This document shows positions 23,901 to 36,623 of a stretch of 64,000 nucleotides of DNA, piece by piece (the stretch's first letter is position 1; every line of letters starts with the position of its first letter). A program made the position numbers and the translations under genes. Origin of the DNA: Allantophomopsis cytisporea (Eukaryota; Ascomycota; Leotiomycetes; Phacidiales; Phacidiaceae); assembly GCA_024752435.1 (NCBI GenBank), contig CP103029.1:558001-622000 (forward strand), read 5' to 3'. The notes under the pieces are model-generated. The model was not told the DNA's origin. It searched no databases and saw only the letters and a program-made list of their open reading frames with translations.

Positions 23901-26360
23901 TTAGAAATGGTTATAATCATCTATGTAGGGCATGTTCCAAAGGTCGGGAAACATTGAACTCCATGGAATATTTGTCTGCACATTTTGAGAGTGTAGAGAA
24001 TCAATTCCGTGTGTGTCTTCTTCTCCATTCATGTATATCTCAGGGATATTTGAAAGCTGCGTATCATTGTGTTCGAATGCATTCTGATTCATCGAAATGG
24101 TGAACGGCGCCTGAGGTACATGGGCTGAGGAAGCAGTACTTTTTGATTCTTGCAACGACAACCCAGTATTTCTATGCAGTGGGATATCAATTCGAGTAGT
24201 GTTCTTACCCTGCGTTGAACGAATGTTCTTTCTCCTTGAGGCCAGAGCAGACTCATTGCTCATGGTCTTTACTACTGCTTCACATTGCGAAAGACAGATA
24301 TCTGCGAGATCCCAGTTCAGCTCTTCTTTCGCATGGCGAAGACAATCAATCAGAGATTTGGCACTTAAAACACAGTCCCGCGCTGTTGCATCATCTTCTG
24401 CTTCCAACGCACAACGTAGAATCAAGGTTGCGGCTGAGGTGAAGTGATAAGCACTATCTATTTCAGAATGTCAGTGCCTTGGTGGAGGTGGAAAGAAAAC
24501 TGATAGCCTATAGGCTTAAACAGAGGGTTGGTGTTGCAATTCGAAATAATTCTTGAGTAAGGATGAACAAGCAAAACAATAACTCACAAGGCAGCCAGAA
24601 TGCATCCATGTCAACAGGACGTAGCGAAACAACAAAGTCTATGACGGCCTGCGAGGCCTTTCGACACTTGGCTTGATAAAACTCTCGGGAATCCACTTCG
24701 TTTGAGTCGTCGGATCGGGAGTTTTCCTGTATATAATATCAGGATTCGTAACGGATCGGATTTCACAAAATTCTCATACCTGCAGGGAAACTCTACTTAT
24801 GCACATTTTCAGAGCTAGAAAAGATATATGTAGGCTCAGGGCTCCAGGAGCCTTACGACGGAAGTCAGTACTTTTGTAGTTCAGCCATGAGGGCAACGTC
24901 TCTTCCCAAGTATTCATAGTCACTTCGATTTCTCGAATAAACTTCAAGCGGGAGTCGATATTTGTGACTTTCAAGTCGTACACGAGAGGTAGTGTATCCC
25001 CGAGGATCTCGGTCAAACGACAAAGGGCCATAAATGACTGTGAGCCCTCAAGTTGTGTATGATATCGAGAAGTATGAGTCGCACACCCATTGAGTAGAGT
25101 GTCTAACTCGGGCAGCTCGACATCTTGCTGGGTCCGGTTAATGTGCGGTGGAGTCCCATGTGCAAGGCTTGCCCTATGAAGAGTCAAAATCATGATTCCA
25201 AAGTAGTTCTACAACTTACCACCAATCGTGAATCAAAAGTCCCCACCAAGTGCGTATTCGCAGGCCTTTCTGTCGCTGGTCAATATTCCAAGAAGCTGGA
25301 TTGCGGTTGAGACCAAGGCTCTGGGCAAGTGCAACAGTACGACCAAGATTCACCGCATTGTAGGTTATAGAAGTAATGGGGCGTCCGATGAGATCGAGTA
25401 TGGAAGCAAGTACAGTGGAAAAGCTCGGAGTTTGGAAATCCTCATTGAGAGCTTTTACAGCAAGATTCCAGATATATCGGACATCAGGTCGACATCGGTG
25501 TGCAAATCGTGTTGATGTATTCCAGTTAATCAATGAAACAGCATATATTTCGCAGACTAAAGTATGTGGTAGGCCATCATTACGATATGCTTCTAGCACC
25601 GCTTTCTCGTCTAGAATAGGGAATGGGGGATGAAAGGATTCAAAATAGCTAGGATTGAGAACATTTAGCTTTATGACAACTGGTTATGGCTTTGAAATAA
25701 GACGTACAGCTCGAAAAGATCGTGACCTTTGGGCTCAATGATTTTCTCGATTGTCTCAAATTGCTTGAAGCCTGAAAATCCGTTCCTTAAGGATGGGATG
25801 CCTCGTTGACGAGGTACGTTCATATAAACAATTGGATTCCTGGGATCATCCGAATAAACACAATAAGGATTAGGTCGTACATGAGAAACAGCGAAATCTT
25901 CTTTCGGGGATATATATTGCTCGAGAACTTGGAAATCACGTGCAATCGTTGGACCAACGATATGCCTGGATTGATTCATTTGATTCTGAGATGTGGGTAT
26001 AGCAATCGAATGATCATTTTCTGTATTTGCGTCTGTGGTTGGCTGGAAAGGTGACCGACTACTGGCTTTGTGAAATTCCACGTCCGACGCTGGAGGCTGA
26101 GAATTCAATGCTGATTGTCGCCGTCTGGCGCTCTTAGCAGTTTGCCGCCTCGATCCATCTTGACCTTTTGACGCCGTTTGACTTTGAGAACACTCGATTT
26201 TATGTTCTTTGCAAAGTACACATGGGCTATCCGTCTTTTGTCGAATGCAACGACTTTTTCGCCGTCGGCAGAAATCACATGCTGGGACTTTGTGGGATCT
26301 ATAGGGACGAGCAGTGCTTTCGATTTGGGGGCTCGAATCTGCGGTGCCACCCTCTGACAT
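23901..26360 (-). CDS. Zn2Cys6 transcription factor with fungal-specific regulatory domain
   Basis: Five exons (25708-26360, 25220-25648, 24780-25173, 24588-24726, 23901-24457) give 723 residues with consistent phases. The zinc cluster is near the N-terminus: ACDFCRRRKSRC then PCVLCKEHKIEC (Cys28, 31, 38, 47, 50, 57). The middle homology region includes YFESFHPPFPILDE, RTVALAQSLGLNRNP, GLRIRTWWGLLIHDWW and FWLPYSAYHFTSAATLILRCALEA. This is the architecture of the Xlr1/cutinase-regulator type of fungal activators that control carbon or secondary metabolism. The start at 26360 (MSEGG) was preferred over an upstream in-frame ATG because it leads directly to a polar N-terminus. It shares a 1.07-kb divergent promoter with a sugar transporter and lies upstream of ACC deaminase, so either could be a target. 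The last intron is the longest (129 nt). Confidence 0.92.
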
Positions 26361-27427
26361 GATATAAGTTATCAGGAGCGGATTGGAGTGTAATAAATCT
26401 GTTGAAGTAGATGATATGAAAAAAAAAAGTGAATTCAATTCAGGAGTATCAGTTCAAATAGAGCTTCTGATGTTATTTACTATCATAACGGTCCGGCACA
26501 ACTATTATCCACCTTAGCCTGCTGGCGGACTTCGGGACAAATGGATTTAGCACATCACATCGACAACTTCTGATACTAGTATGTTTTCCTTGGAGATAAT
26601 TTTGGTATATAAAGAGGTAGCAAGTACATTCGACAAGTCAACCTCGTCTGCACGATATTGTTCCAGTAAGTGAAGCAGGACATATCCTTGGTATGCGTAA
26701 TTCGCAGAATCAGGTAGCTTTACAGCTGCATGCGTTCGTCTTGCAGGAAGTCTTAAAAGACCAATACATACCTATATCACCTATTACACCATTTCTAGCA
26801 TGATCAACGATTTTCAACGTGTAGCAAACTCCTGATCCTGTTACAGTAAACGACAGCTCGGCTTATCGACTTCGCAGAAAACAGCAGCGACTTAGCAATC
26901 ATTGCTCCGATCCGCGAGCGCGGGACTATGAAAAGGGTGGTACCATCATCATAAGTATGAAAACACAACAATACACCAGCAAGATTTCCATAATTATTCT
27001 CCGACCTTTAATTCCCGTCAGGTTGAGCAGCTCCTCTAAGTGGCTATTCTACACAAACTACATGCATGCATGAATTTAACATACATATATATCCACTTCC
27101 CCGCTACCGAAGAACTCTAGCTCCTGCGGGGCCCCAGACTCCCCCGCATCGTATGCCGGCGGAGTTCCTCTTTAGGTTACTTTTGCCCTAACAGCAAGCC
27201 ATCCATCATATAAATTCCCGTAACTGTATTTTTAGGAAAGGCGCATCGCTTTACCAGAAATGGATTGCCGCCCTGTTTTCTTACTCTCAAGATTCATATA
27301 AATCTCGTTTTCATTCCTATGTATCACCACTTATCTCTCAAGAACTTTATACTAAATCTCTCATACTCGCATATCTATTTCTCTTGAGAGCCATCAAGAA
27401 GTTACTTGAAGTTGGTTGCTAGCAATC
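26361..27427. promoter_or_regulatory. Divergent promoter: Zn2Cys6 regulator / sugar transporter
   Basis: This region separates two divergent start codons. It holds TATAAAT at 27297-27303 (about 125 bp before the transporter ATG) and another at 27209-27215. CGG triplets typical of Zn2Cys6 sites occur as CGG-N1-CCG at 26489-26495 and CGG-N4-CGG at 26526-26535. Whether they are used is unknown. Confidence 0.4.
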
Positions 27428-29483
27428 ATGAAGGGTTGGTTTGGTAGAGGTCGGTCAATGCAAGTTGCAATAACTTGCGCTTGCTTGATGGCATTCATTC
27501 TCTTCGGTTACGATCAAGGAGTCTTTGGAGGAATTTTACAAAATGAGAACTGGCTAGATCAGTTCGGCCACCCAAGCGATACCAAGACTGGAATAATTGT
27601 CAGTTCATACAATCTTGGGTGTCTTGCTGGGTGTATTGGTAAGTATTTCAAGGACACAATGCATCACTTTCCCTAAAAACCAAGCTTAGGGAAGCAATTC
27701 TAATCTGATGATCTTGTAGTAAACTTTTTCATTGGTCATCGCCTTGGGCGACTAAAGGTCATGGGGCTTGCAGCGACTATCATCATCATTGGCGCGACTT
27801 TACAATGTTCAGCATTTAGTATTCCTCATTTAGTGATTGGCAGGATTATCACTGGTATTGGAAGTGGCCTGGAGACATCGACAGTGCCCATGTACCAGTC
27901 CGAACTATGTGAAGCATACAAACGAGGGCAACTAGTCTCTGCAGAAGTCTTGTTTGTAGGCGTTGGTATTTCTCTAGCCTAGTATGTATCTTCTCGTCTG
28001 ATATCTTCTTGAATCACGACAAGATACTATGCTGACCTTCATCGCTATAGTTGGTTTGACTTTGGGATGTCTTTCGTACCAGGATCAATTGCTTGGCGTC
28101 TTCCAATTGCATTCCAGATGATCTTCGCCTTCTTTGTTATAATTCTACTCCCGGGTCTACCAGAATCCCCACGATGGCTATACTCCAAAGACAGAGGAGA
28201 AGAAGCCGTAAAAGTTCTATGTATAGTTTACGACAAGCAAGAGTCAGACGAGATTATTGTGTATCAGAAACGACAGATCTGTGATGCAATCTTATTGGAA
28301 GAGAAAAACGGTGGTTTTAAATGGCGACATGTGTTGCGAAGAGATGAAGTACAGACAGGAAAGCGTGTCCTGCTGGCTTGGGGCATGCAAGTAAGTATAC
28401 AGACCATGGCTCCATCAGAATAAAATCTCATAATATAATTAACTTCAATGAAGTTTATGAACCAAATGGGTGGCATCAACCTCGTTGTCTACTATATTCC
28501 ATGTAAGAACACCTCCCTCACATTCAAATTTCCTCTGGCTAAATCCTACAGCTGTTCTTGTCCAGAACGTTGGCATGTCTGCGCGACTTGCGCAAATACT
28601 TGGTGGCTGGTATTTCCTCTTTCAGCCTTTCTCCAAATTCGAATTCCAAACTAACTCCTAATCCTTCTAGCATAAACATGATGTTCATGTTTGGTTCCAT
28701 AGTTCCCACTCTTTTCCTAGACCGCATGGGCCGACGCCCAACTATGCTGTGGGGATGCGCTGGCCTCGGCCTCTCAATGATGCTGATCTCGATCTTGCTC
28801 AGCGTCGGTCACTCCGCCACATCATCTGGTGCAGTCGCTTTTTTCTTCACATATATGCTGATTTTTGGCGGCTCGGTGAACTGCGTGCCATGGGTTTATG
28901 TTCCCGAGATTCTGCCGCTTGAAGCAAGAGGAAGAGGAACCTCATTGGGTACCTCAAGTAATTGGCTCTGGGTAGGTTGTCATGATATCTAAAAGAAAGA
29001 AGGCTTATATGCTATGACTAGAACTTTTTCATCGTGATGATTACGCCAAGTGAGTACTTGTGCTACTGGTAGGAAACCTGGGCTGACCGATTTAGCTCTT
29101 ATCAATCGTTTGCAGTGGAAAGCATATTTGATCTTCATGATTACTAATGTAGGATTTCTGCTTTGTCTGTTTATATTGTCCTCGACTGACTTCTACCTAT
29201 AGTTTGCATTTATACCGCTCGTCTACTTCTGTTACCCAGAAACGAGCAACAAGAGGTGCGTTTCTTTCTTTATTCATCCTGGAGTAACTTACAGTGACTA
29301 AATGTTTATTCTAGTTTGGAAGACATAGATTATCTATTCGTCAATGGAGGGATCAAGCCCTGGAGGAGCACGCGTGGGGAAGTTGGAATGCAGCCACCAA
29401 CTACGGTGGATAGTGACACAAATGATACAGAGAAAGAGATTGGGACTGCTGACTATAGCGATGTTAAGGAAGAGACTCACTGA
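27428..29483 (+). CDS. MFS sugar porter (hexose-transporter-like)
   Basis: Ten exons (27428-27638, 27720-27981, 28051-28390, 28454-28502, 28552-28609, 28671-28971, 29022-29049, 29096-29148, 29203-29255, 29315-29483) give 507 residues, all in phase. Sugar-porter signatures are GYDQGVFGGI in helix 1, HRLGRLK after helix 2, GRIITGIGSGLETSTVPMYQSE, PESPRWLYSKDR, MNQMGGINLVVYYIPSVLVQN, LDRMGRRPTMLWG, WVYVPEILPLEARGRGTSL and PETSNKSLEDIDYLF. Twelve membrane helices are expected, in the plasma membrane. The usual PETKG motif is altered to PETSN and the QQ(S/T)GIN motif to NQMGGIN, so sugar specificity cannot be guessed. Exon 7 is only 28 nt. Confidence 0.9.
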
Positions 29484-30174
29484 TTGTAGGTGGTTTGCTT
29501 GTTTATGACAGGGTTCTTGATATAACCCTAGCCATAGATTTGTTCCTATAGCTCTACATCTTCAAGAATTAACAGGATATTGTAAGATATCGAATTTTAG
29601 CGTCTCTACTAATTCTATGTTGTCTGCCAATTTTCTTTCAATTTTATAACTTTAGGATTTCACAAATTAGGAGCCATTTTTTATTTCTTAAATACATATC
29701 CGTCTATAATATTGGATTTGAAATGATCTGTCATGGAGAATCCGGGCAAGTAAGTAAAGTGATATAAACTTATTACTTCAACCACTCTCCTTCTCAAATG
29801 GGCATTTGTAGTCAATTCCTCAGCTACTCGGCCCCCGCGATTGTTTTCGGTTCGGAGACATTTAAACATCATGTTCCGCCACTGCGGCTCAGGATCAACC
29901 AATCATTTGCCGCACGTACCTGGTCGGAGATCGGACATGAGGGAATGCTGATGAATCAACAATAAGCTACGTCAAAGGTACATACATATATGTACGTCTC
30001 AGTCACGACAATACGCTTCTTCTGGAACCATCATCGTTTATTCACCTACGTTATGGCATCGTTCTGTATCATTATGAATTGAATATTGCATAGACATCCT
30101 CTTCTTCTATCTTGTCTAGTCAGATCTTGTACATATACTTACTTATTTATCTCCTATCTTGCCACTAACGAATA
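29484..30174. other. Intergenic between two MFS genes
   Basis: It contains the sugar transporter 3' flank and the promoter of the next MFS gene. A short ATATATGTA tract is near 29985. Nothing further was seen. Confidence 0.4.
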
Positions 30175-32040
30175 ATGACAATGTCAATTCACGGAAATGA
30201 CCCTGATGAAGAATCTCCTCTTCTTCAGCAACAAGAGGCCTCGCCAGTGAGAGATCCAAATGCTTCAAATCAAGCTGTTACGGCTCTTCGTGGCACTTTC
30301 ATCACTATCTCTCTCGGATTGTTGATCTTCGTTCAAGGTCAGTACACTCATCGTTGATGATAAGTAACTCACGATTTTCAGCATGTAACATTTCCCTCCT
30401 TACAACAACTCAATCGACAGTTGCGGTTGAGCTTGATGCTTTCGCAGAAGTCAGCTGGTTTAATTCCGCTTATCTCGTGAGGTTCCCAGATCACCCCCAC
30501 TTATCATCAACTAACGGTGTAGATTGCGATGTCAAGTTGTACTCCCCTGGTTGGTCGATTGAGCCAGATATTCTCACCAAGAAACGCCATATTCGTCTCA
30601 ACCATCGTTCTTGGAATTGGAGCCTTGATCACGTCACAGGCAAAAACCCTCTCTGTATTTTTGACCGGTAGAGCTGTAGCCGGCGTTGGTGCTGCAGGAG
30701 TGCTATCCATTTCTATCATTCTTGTAATTGAATTGACCTCGAAAAAAAGACGAGGTCTTTTCATTGGACTTGTGAACACAGGATTCACATCAGGTGTCGC
30801 CCTGGGTGCCGTCATTGCAGGTGCCCTGCTTCCGGTTACAGGATGGGTTCGTTGTCTCGAACATTCATATCAACACACGCTAACTTTTATACAGAGATTC
30901 CTCTTTTGGGTTCAAGCACCAGTAATACTTGTTTCTGGGCTCGGCGTTTTCTTCAGTATACCGAAGAGCTTCAGTACAGGCCCAAATGGTAACCCAAAGC
31001 AAAGTGTTCGACAAAAACTCGCAAGAATTGATTATATTGGGGCAATTAGTCTTGTAAGTATGAGGCCTTTAATAAGTTCGTAACTAACAGAATAGACTGG
31101 GGCAATTGTTCTGGTGCTCCTTTCGCTCTCTTCCCCAAACATCACGATTGTTCCGATCATCTTGTCCTTGATTCTACTTACTCTCTTTATTCTCAACGAG
31201 ATCTATCTTGCTGGTGAACCCATCATTCCAATCACTGTTCTCAAATCCCGTGGCGCCCTGCTTTCATGCTTTGGACAAGTTGGCATCATGATGGCACGCT
31301 GGACAGTCCTCTTCTATACACCTGTCTATGCAATTGCTGTTCGTGGTTGGAATCCAGCATCAGCTGGTGGTATGCTCGTCCCTACGAATGCTGGTTTCGC
31401 AGTTGGAGGTCTGTTAGCTGGCCTGCTTCATATTCGTCGAACTGGAAGCTTCTATGTGTAAGTCATCTGTCTTCATATGAGAACCAACTGACAAATTAGT
31501 GCTTGCGTTGTCACATTTGCTACCTTCCCTATCTCCCTCCTCATTTTAGGACATCTTTCAGTGCCCGAATCATCCCCTGTCACCTACATGATAGCCACAT
31601 TTATCAATGGTCTCTGTACTGGAGCAGCACTGAACTATACTCTTGCACATATCCTACATCTTACTCTTCCAAGCACACACTTCATCGCAACCTCTCTTCT
31701 TGCAACGTTCCGTGGGTTTGCCGGTTCTTTTGGTAGCGCTGCCGGTGGTGGTATTTTTCTCCGCCATCTCCGTGGTGCTCTCGAGAAAGGGTTTGCTGAG
31801 CAAGGATTGGTAGGTAAAGAAGAATTGACCAGAAGATTACTTGGTAGTCCAGCCTTGGTTGCCACTTTGACAGGGGCAGAGAAGGAGGTTGCTTTACAGA
31901 GTTATGTGTCTGCTATCCAGGGCCTGTTTATGGCAGCGGCAGGTTTGGCAGTTGCTTGTATGTTTCTCCAGGCCGGCACTGGTTGGAAAGCTCCTGTTGA
32001 GGAGACAGAGGAAATTGAAGATACACAGGGAATCGCGTAG
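30175..32040 (+). CDS. MFS drug:H+ antiporter-2 / vacuolar basic amino acid transporter-like
   Basis: Six exons (30175-30337, 30382-30476, 30523-30846, 30895-31053, 31096-31457, 31500-32040) give 547 residues in phase. The acidic N-terminus (DPDEESPLLQQQEA) carries a dileucine-type EESPLL signal common in vacuolar membrane transporters. The first helices read SLLTTTQSTVAVELDAFAEVSWFNSAYLIA and SCTPLVGRLSQIFSPRN, typical of the Vba/Fnx1 branch of 14-helix MFS proteins. The conserved GRAVAGVGAAGVLSI and TSGVALGAVIAGALLP follow. Relatives move basic amino acids into the vacuole or export toxicants; the substrate here is undetermined. The ATG at 30181 is an equally good start, two codons downstream. 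Confidence 0.88.
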
Positions 32041-33443
32041 GCCATAGTCCGGTGGTACACACGTTAAGTGTGAGGTATTCGTATAGGCGTGGTACTGTAA
32101 CGTTGTAGAAGTCAAGGATATTCGTACCTAACAGCACACTTTTTTGGGGGGGGGGATTCTATGACTTTTTCTGTGCATTGCATTGTACCTCTGCAGAATC
32201 GATATTGTCAAGCATCCGCTGCGTCTTCAATGAGTCCCTATTGTTACCTTACTTTGACCTCTTTCTGGAGTAATATATGATTGATTCTCAGCCAATCCTT
32301 CGCCTCATCCCATCAACCATTGTAGTGTGACCTGCACAAGATATGCACGAGGTCGGGCTATGCATCTGCACATGTATGTTGCAGTATTTTCGTCTGCACG
32401 CAGATGGCATTTCCTCGGTGAGAAGATATTATGGGAGACACTCGTATCCATGCTGCACATCATCGCTTGAGGATACTTTAGGAAGAAAAATGCAGATTTG
32501 TTTCGAGTCGAGTACTCAAGAGACAATTCAGATTGTGATAGACATCAGGGTCATCTCTCATCGCAAGCGAGAATTAGAATTGGTCTCTTAGAATAGAACA
32601 CCAGCCGAATGGTGTCCCTCGCGTCGCCTGTCGTTTCGTTGTGGCTGGAATGTGGGGTCAAAGTTGGAGTTATGCATGGGTTTCTACTTGATTTGTACCT
32701 GATTCGTACCTGATTCGCGCCGATTTGTACAGATGGTGAAGGTTTTATGCTTTTCTATGTTCTTATATGCTTACAATGAATTTGGGGACGCCTCTGCCGC
32801 CTTGATGCCCCTATGACGATGCAAAGCACACGCCAGCACTACTAACTCTTCCCTATTCATCCTAGATTAGATACTCTAGAACAGAATAGCATCAAGCATT
32901 CCTTTCTTTGGGGCGGTGGGGTATGCTCTCTTCATTACTCTACCCTTCCTTGGTTTCATCTTCGTTGTCTTTTCGCGCATCGTCTTCTTGGCAACGCACT
33001 GCATGGGCAGTGATAGACGAAAGTATTCGTGGTGATGATGTGGTCCAAGATTGAGACCAATGAGGGGCAATCACTGGCCACCTACATCCTACTGGACGTG
33101 CCATTGCCAGTGCCAGCTACGCCAGGTTCCGATCGTCACAATATCTGTGGAGCACTGTAGTAGGTACCATGATGCCTGCATCAGAAATCCTACGGACCAT
33201 GCTTGCAGGACGCAATGAGTGAGTGCATTAAGATGTTCCAATATACGCAAGGTAATAATCTAAAACTTACTGATCTTCCTCTCCATCCTATACATCTTCA
33301 CCTTGTCTCTCGTTCAACTTTCTTCATTTTCTCATTCTCAAATCTCAAACCAAAAGCAACTTACACCAACTACTACGACCATACGTCCCTTTTCGCCGAA
33401 CATCCTTCCCCAAATACCATCCAGCTATTTGATCTCTGCTAAC
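32041..33443. other. Intergenic
   Basis: This 1.4-kb spacer contains a T6G10 homopolymer junction (32140-32155). It also contains repeated GATTTGTACCTGATTCGTACC-like phrases near 32690-32730. The last 140 bp before 33444 are pyrimidine-rich, typical of a promoter/5'UTR. No gene was supported. Confidence 0.4.
32140..32155. repeat. Homopolymer junction T6G10
   Basis: Six T are followed by ten G, unusual in this AT-rich spacer. Confidence 0.9.
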
Positions 33444-34538
33444 ATGAGATCTTCCCTCCTACCCCTCACCTTCGCGCTGGGTACTTCTGCTCTTGCAGTT
33501 CGTCGCAATGTGTGCTCCTTCGACCTTCTCGCTCGCGGAGGCGAGATTGGCGACCTCGGCGAAGCAGTCAACGGCAACATAACCCTTGGTGGCGCCAACC
33601 CAGAAACATCCTTTTACATCTCTACTGGCTTTCTTACCGATACCAAAAACGGGGGATGTGACGTTTCCGGGTCATCTCAACTTCAATGCAAAGGTGTCGA
33701 CGCTGGAGGAGAATGGACCGTTAGCGCAAACGAGACCTTACTTTACAATGGAGCCTCGAGGTTCTATGCCTGCGACGACGACGAGAGTGGAGGCTTAAAC
33801 GTTTACACGTGGGAAAGACAAGATACAAGTGCTTGCTATGCCATCACATTGGAGACTGTTGGATACAATTGCACGGCTCTCGGCCGTTCGACCACCAGCC
33901 AACTACCAACATCAACGGCTGCTCCAACAACTCTTTCAAGCGTTACTGGAAACGGTGTAACCGTGACTCCATTCACTACCGCTGCTGCCACCACTACTAC
34001 CGTCGGAACCGTCGAGAGAAGTGCTGCCGCATCCTGTCCATCCGATATCTCAGGTGGTACATTCACCTCGCCAAACCTCCTTGTTCCTGTCTCTTTGGAA
34101 GATACTACGGTAGCTTTCGGACCTTCAGCCAACGTTACCATCATGCCTAGTAACAACACCCTTTTTAACTTTGATATTCCATACAACGGAACCTGCGCTC
34201 TGCTCTTCCTCTTCCCATTCTCCTCCTCCCTTGCCGATGGTCATCCAGCATACCTTTTCTCCGGCATTGAGGAGGAAGAAGGAGAGGACGGTGGCCTGAA
34301 CTTCACCACCCTCGCAACTACCTTCGATAGCAATGTCACCTACGACACAAGACCATCCGAGGTCAGCACCTTCGGAAAGACCGAAATCTTGCCAGGTGGC
34401 GCCTACACCATTGGCACTTTCGATTGTAAGGTTGGAGATGTTGCTTTTGAGGGTAGCTCGGATGGGAACGTGGACTTGATCTATAGCCAGAGCTCAGACC
34501 CTGCTGCCTTGGGACTCTACGTCGTTCCTTGCCAGTAA
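33444..34538 (+). CDS. Secreted protein with But2 C-terminal-like domain
   Basis: This single exon encodes 364 residues from the ATG at 33444, which opens with a clear signal peptide (MRSSLLPLTFALGTSALA). An earlier in-frame ATG would bury that signal and is disfavoured. The N-terminal part has six or more cysteines and N-glycosylation sequons. A Thr/Ser-rich linker follows (about residues 155-195). The C-terminal part has SPNLLVPVSLED, FNFDIPYNGTCALLFLFPF and LGLYVVPCQ. That pattern resembles the ubiquitin 3-binding protein But2 C-terminal domain, which is widespread in secreted fungal proteins of unknown role. No GPI signal is apparent. The protein is likely extracellular or wall-associated. 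Confidence 0.75.
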   Translation: MRSSLLPLTFALGTSALAVRRNVCSFDLLARGGEIGDLGEAVNGNITLGGANPETSFYISTGFLTDTKNGGCDVSGSSQLQCKGVDAGGEWTVSANETLLYNGASRFYACDDDESGGLNVYTWERQDTSACYAITLETVGYNCTALGRSTTSQLPTSTAAPTTLSSVTGNGVTVTPFTTAAATTTTVGTVERSAAASCPSDISGGTFTSPNLLVPVSLEDTTVAFGPSANVTIMPSNNTLFNFDIPYNGTCALLFLFPFSSSLADGHPAYLFSGIEEEEGEDGGLNFTTLATTFDSNVTYDTRPSEVSTFGKTEILPGGAYTIGTFDCKVGDVAFEGSSDGNVDLIYSQSSDPAALGLYVVPCQ

Positions 34539-34858
34539 ACGGTTCCTTCTACTGAGGTTTTGATTTCATTTGTCTGATGTTTGGGTTGGGATTGGTGCAT
34601 ATATCTCGTTTGCATGAGCATTATTCGGAGTTGAGAGCCCGAGAGCTTGATATCTCCTTAGTGCAGGCATTAGCTTTGCAGGGTTAGCAGGCTACTTAAT
34701 GATAATATCTGCATTTGTTCTTTTATTACATGCATTAACAGGCAGCAGTGGGTGAGCGACCACTCAGTAATGTAGCAAAGTTGAAGATCATAAACATCAT
34801 AGCGTGAAATATAGAAGTCATTTAACTACATATACAATTCTTAACACTTATATCTAAG
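34539..34858. other. Convergent intergenic region
   Basis: A 320-bp spacer between two 3' ends. Nothing was recognised beyond AT-rich 3' flanks. Confidence 0.4.
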
Positions 34859-36623
34859 TTACAGCTTCATTCCTAAGGCTTTATGCACCCTCAAACTCTG
34901 TCTGATGCTCAGGTCCAACATGATCTCCTCACTACCACCTGGAATGGCGTAGGCCCTAACATCTCGGTACAATCTCTCAATCTTTCCGCCTTGGCCACCT
35001 CTCGAATAACTCAATCCACCGAAAATTTGACTGGCCTCTCGAGCGCAGAACTCAAATGTGACAGTAGATTGAGCTTTGAGTCCAGCAATCGCTCCACCAA
35101 GCTTCAGCATAGCCTCGGTCTCATTCATCTTCTGGCATTGGTAGATGATGTTCTCTAACCAGTTATAGGAAGCTTCGATCTGACGAGCCATATGTGCCAG
35201 CTTCAAACGAATAACAGGATGGTTAATCAATTTCTGGCCGAAAGTGCGACGCTTGTGAGCATATTTTATGGACTCTTCGTAGCAAACGCGAGAAAAGCGG
35301 ATGCACTGGATGATGATACCGATACGCTCATGGTTGAAATTGCTCATGACGACGCGGAAACCTTGATTCTCTTTGCCGATGAGGTTTTCGACTGGGACTT
35401 TGACATCCTCGAAGGTGATATAGGTTGTTCCACTGCTCCAGACACCCTGACAATCCATCTTGCGAGTCGAAACTCCGCCGAAGGATCTCTCAATGAGGAG
35501 AACGGACACGCCATTCATACCCTCACCTCCTGTTCGTACAGCAGTGGTAAAGTAATCGGACCAGATTCCGTTGGTAATCCATTTCTTCTCACCATTGACG
35601 ATATAGTGCTTTCCATCTGGAGTTAGCTTAGCCTCGCAGGTAAGGTTCGCTACATCACTCCCAGCATCTGGTTCAGTAATGGCAAGACAGATACGCTTGT
35701 CGCCGTTCAAGATGCCAGGCAATACCCGGTCCACGACGGACTTCTTGCCGAATTTCACGAGTGGTGGACATCCGATTCCGAACCCACCGATAACGTTCCA
35801 TACGAAGCCTCCACTACCAGCACGGGAGAGCTCATCGGTGACAATCATTTCGTGGAAAAGATCCCAATTCTCCGGAGCGACGGCCTTGACCCTGTTGTCG
35901 GTCCAGGCAGTGGGGAATTTGTGCATGCCCATCAGTCCAGCAAGATATCCGCGAGCGCCCATTTGCTTGTAAATCTCTTCGGGTACCCGTCGGGCTTCGT
36001 CCCATTCAGAAACGTTTGGCTCGATTTCATTGGAAACCCATTCGCGAACTTCCTCGCGAAGGGCAGCGTGAGATTCGTTGAAGTATGGGGAGTGGTACTA
36101 AGATTGTCAGCTGGAGTTTATGGCCAAGTGATACCCAAGACTTACACTTTGGTACCATGAAGGGTCTGCATATGGAACTTGATCCCCATATGGGTCAAGA
36201 GCCTCCGCTTCCTCTTCCTGCTGCTTTGCTGCTGGCCCTGGCATTGGTGCTACATTCCCACTCTCGGCTGACGGAACTACAGCGTCCTTCTTCTGCTCTT
36301 TCTTAGGAGCCTCCGGCGGTGGAGCAGTCTTCTTCTTAGTGTCAAGAGATCCAACTTGGAGCTTCGACTTGTATTTCTTGAGAATACCCTCGTTGTGGTA
36401 TTTCCAGAACTGTTTCGATGCATCCTTGCCAGCAACCCGTGTGAGGATCTTCTTTCCACCTATATCATCATATGTCAGATAAGCACAATAGAATGCAGAA
36501 CCACATACCTGGATGCTCCTCTTGAAAAGTGGTCAGATCATACACATCCTCGTCAACAATGATGTACAGATCATCTGGTTTACTGTGTGCAGCAACATCA
36601 CCCTGGGTGAATGTCTTCGACAT
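34859..36623 (-). CDS. Acyl-CoA dehydrogenase with N-terminal cytochrome b5 domain
   Basis: Three exons (36509-36623, 36146-36459, 34859-36097) give 555 residues. Residues 1-75 form a cytochrome b5 heme domain; the axial histidines are His37 in EEHPGGKK and His60 in FWKYHNE. A Lys/Pro/Glu-rich linker leads to a full acyl-CoA dehydrogenase with CLAITEPDAGSDVA, WITNGIWSDYF, NFNHERIGI, YAHKRRTFGQKL and YAIPGGSEEIMLD. This b5-ACAD fusion is a known fungal arrangement that could pass electrons from the flavin to the heme instead of to ETF. The substrate chain is unknown. There is no mitochondrial presequence. The C-terminus GMKL is only a weak match to a peroxisomal PTS1, so location is uncertain. 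Confidence 0.92.
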
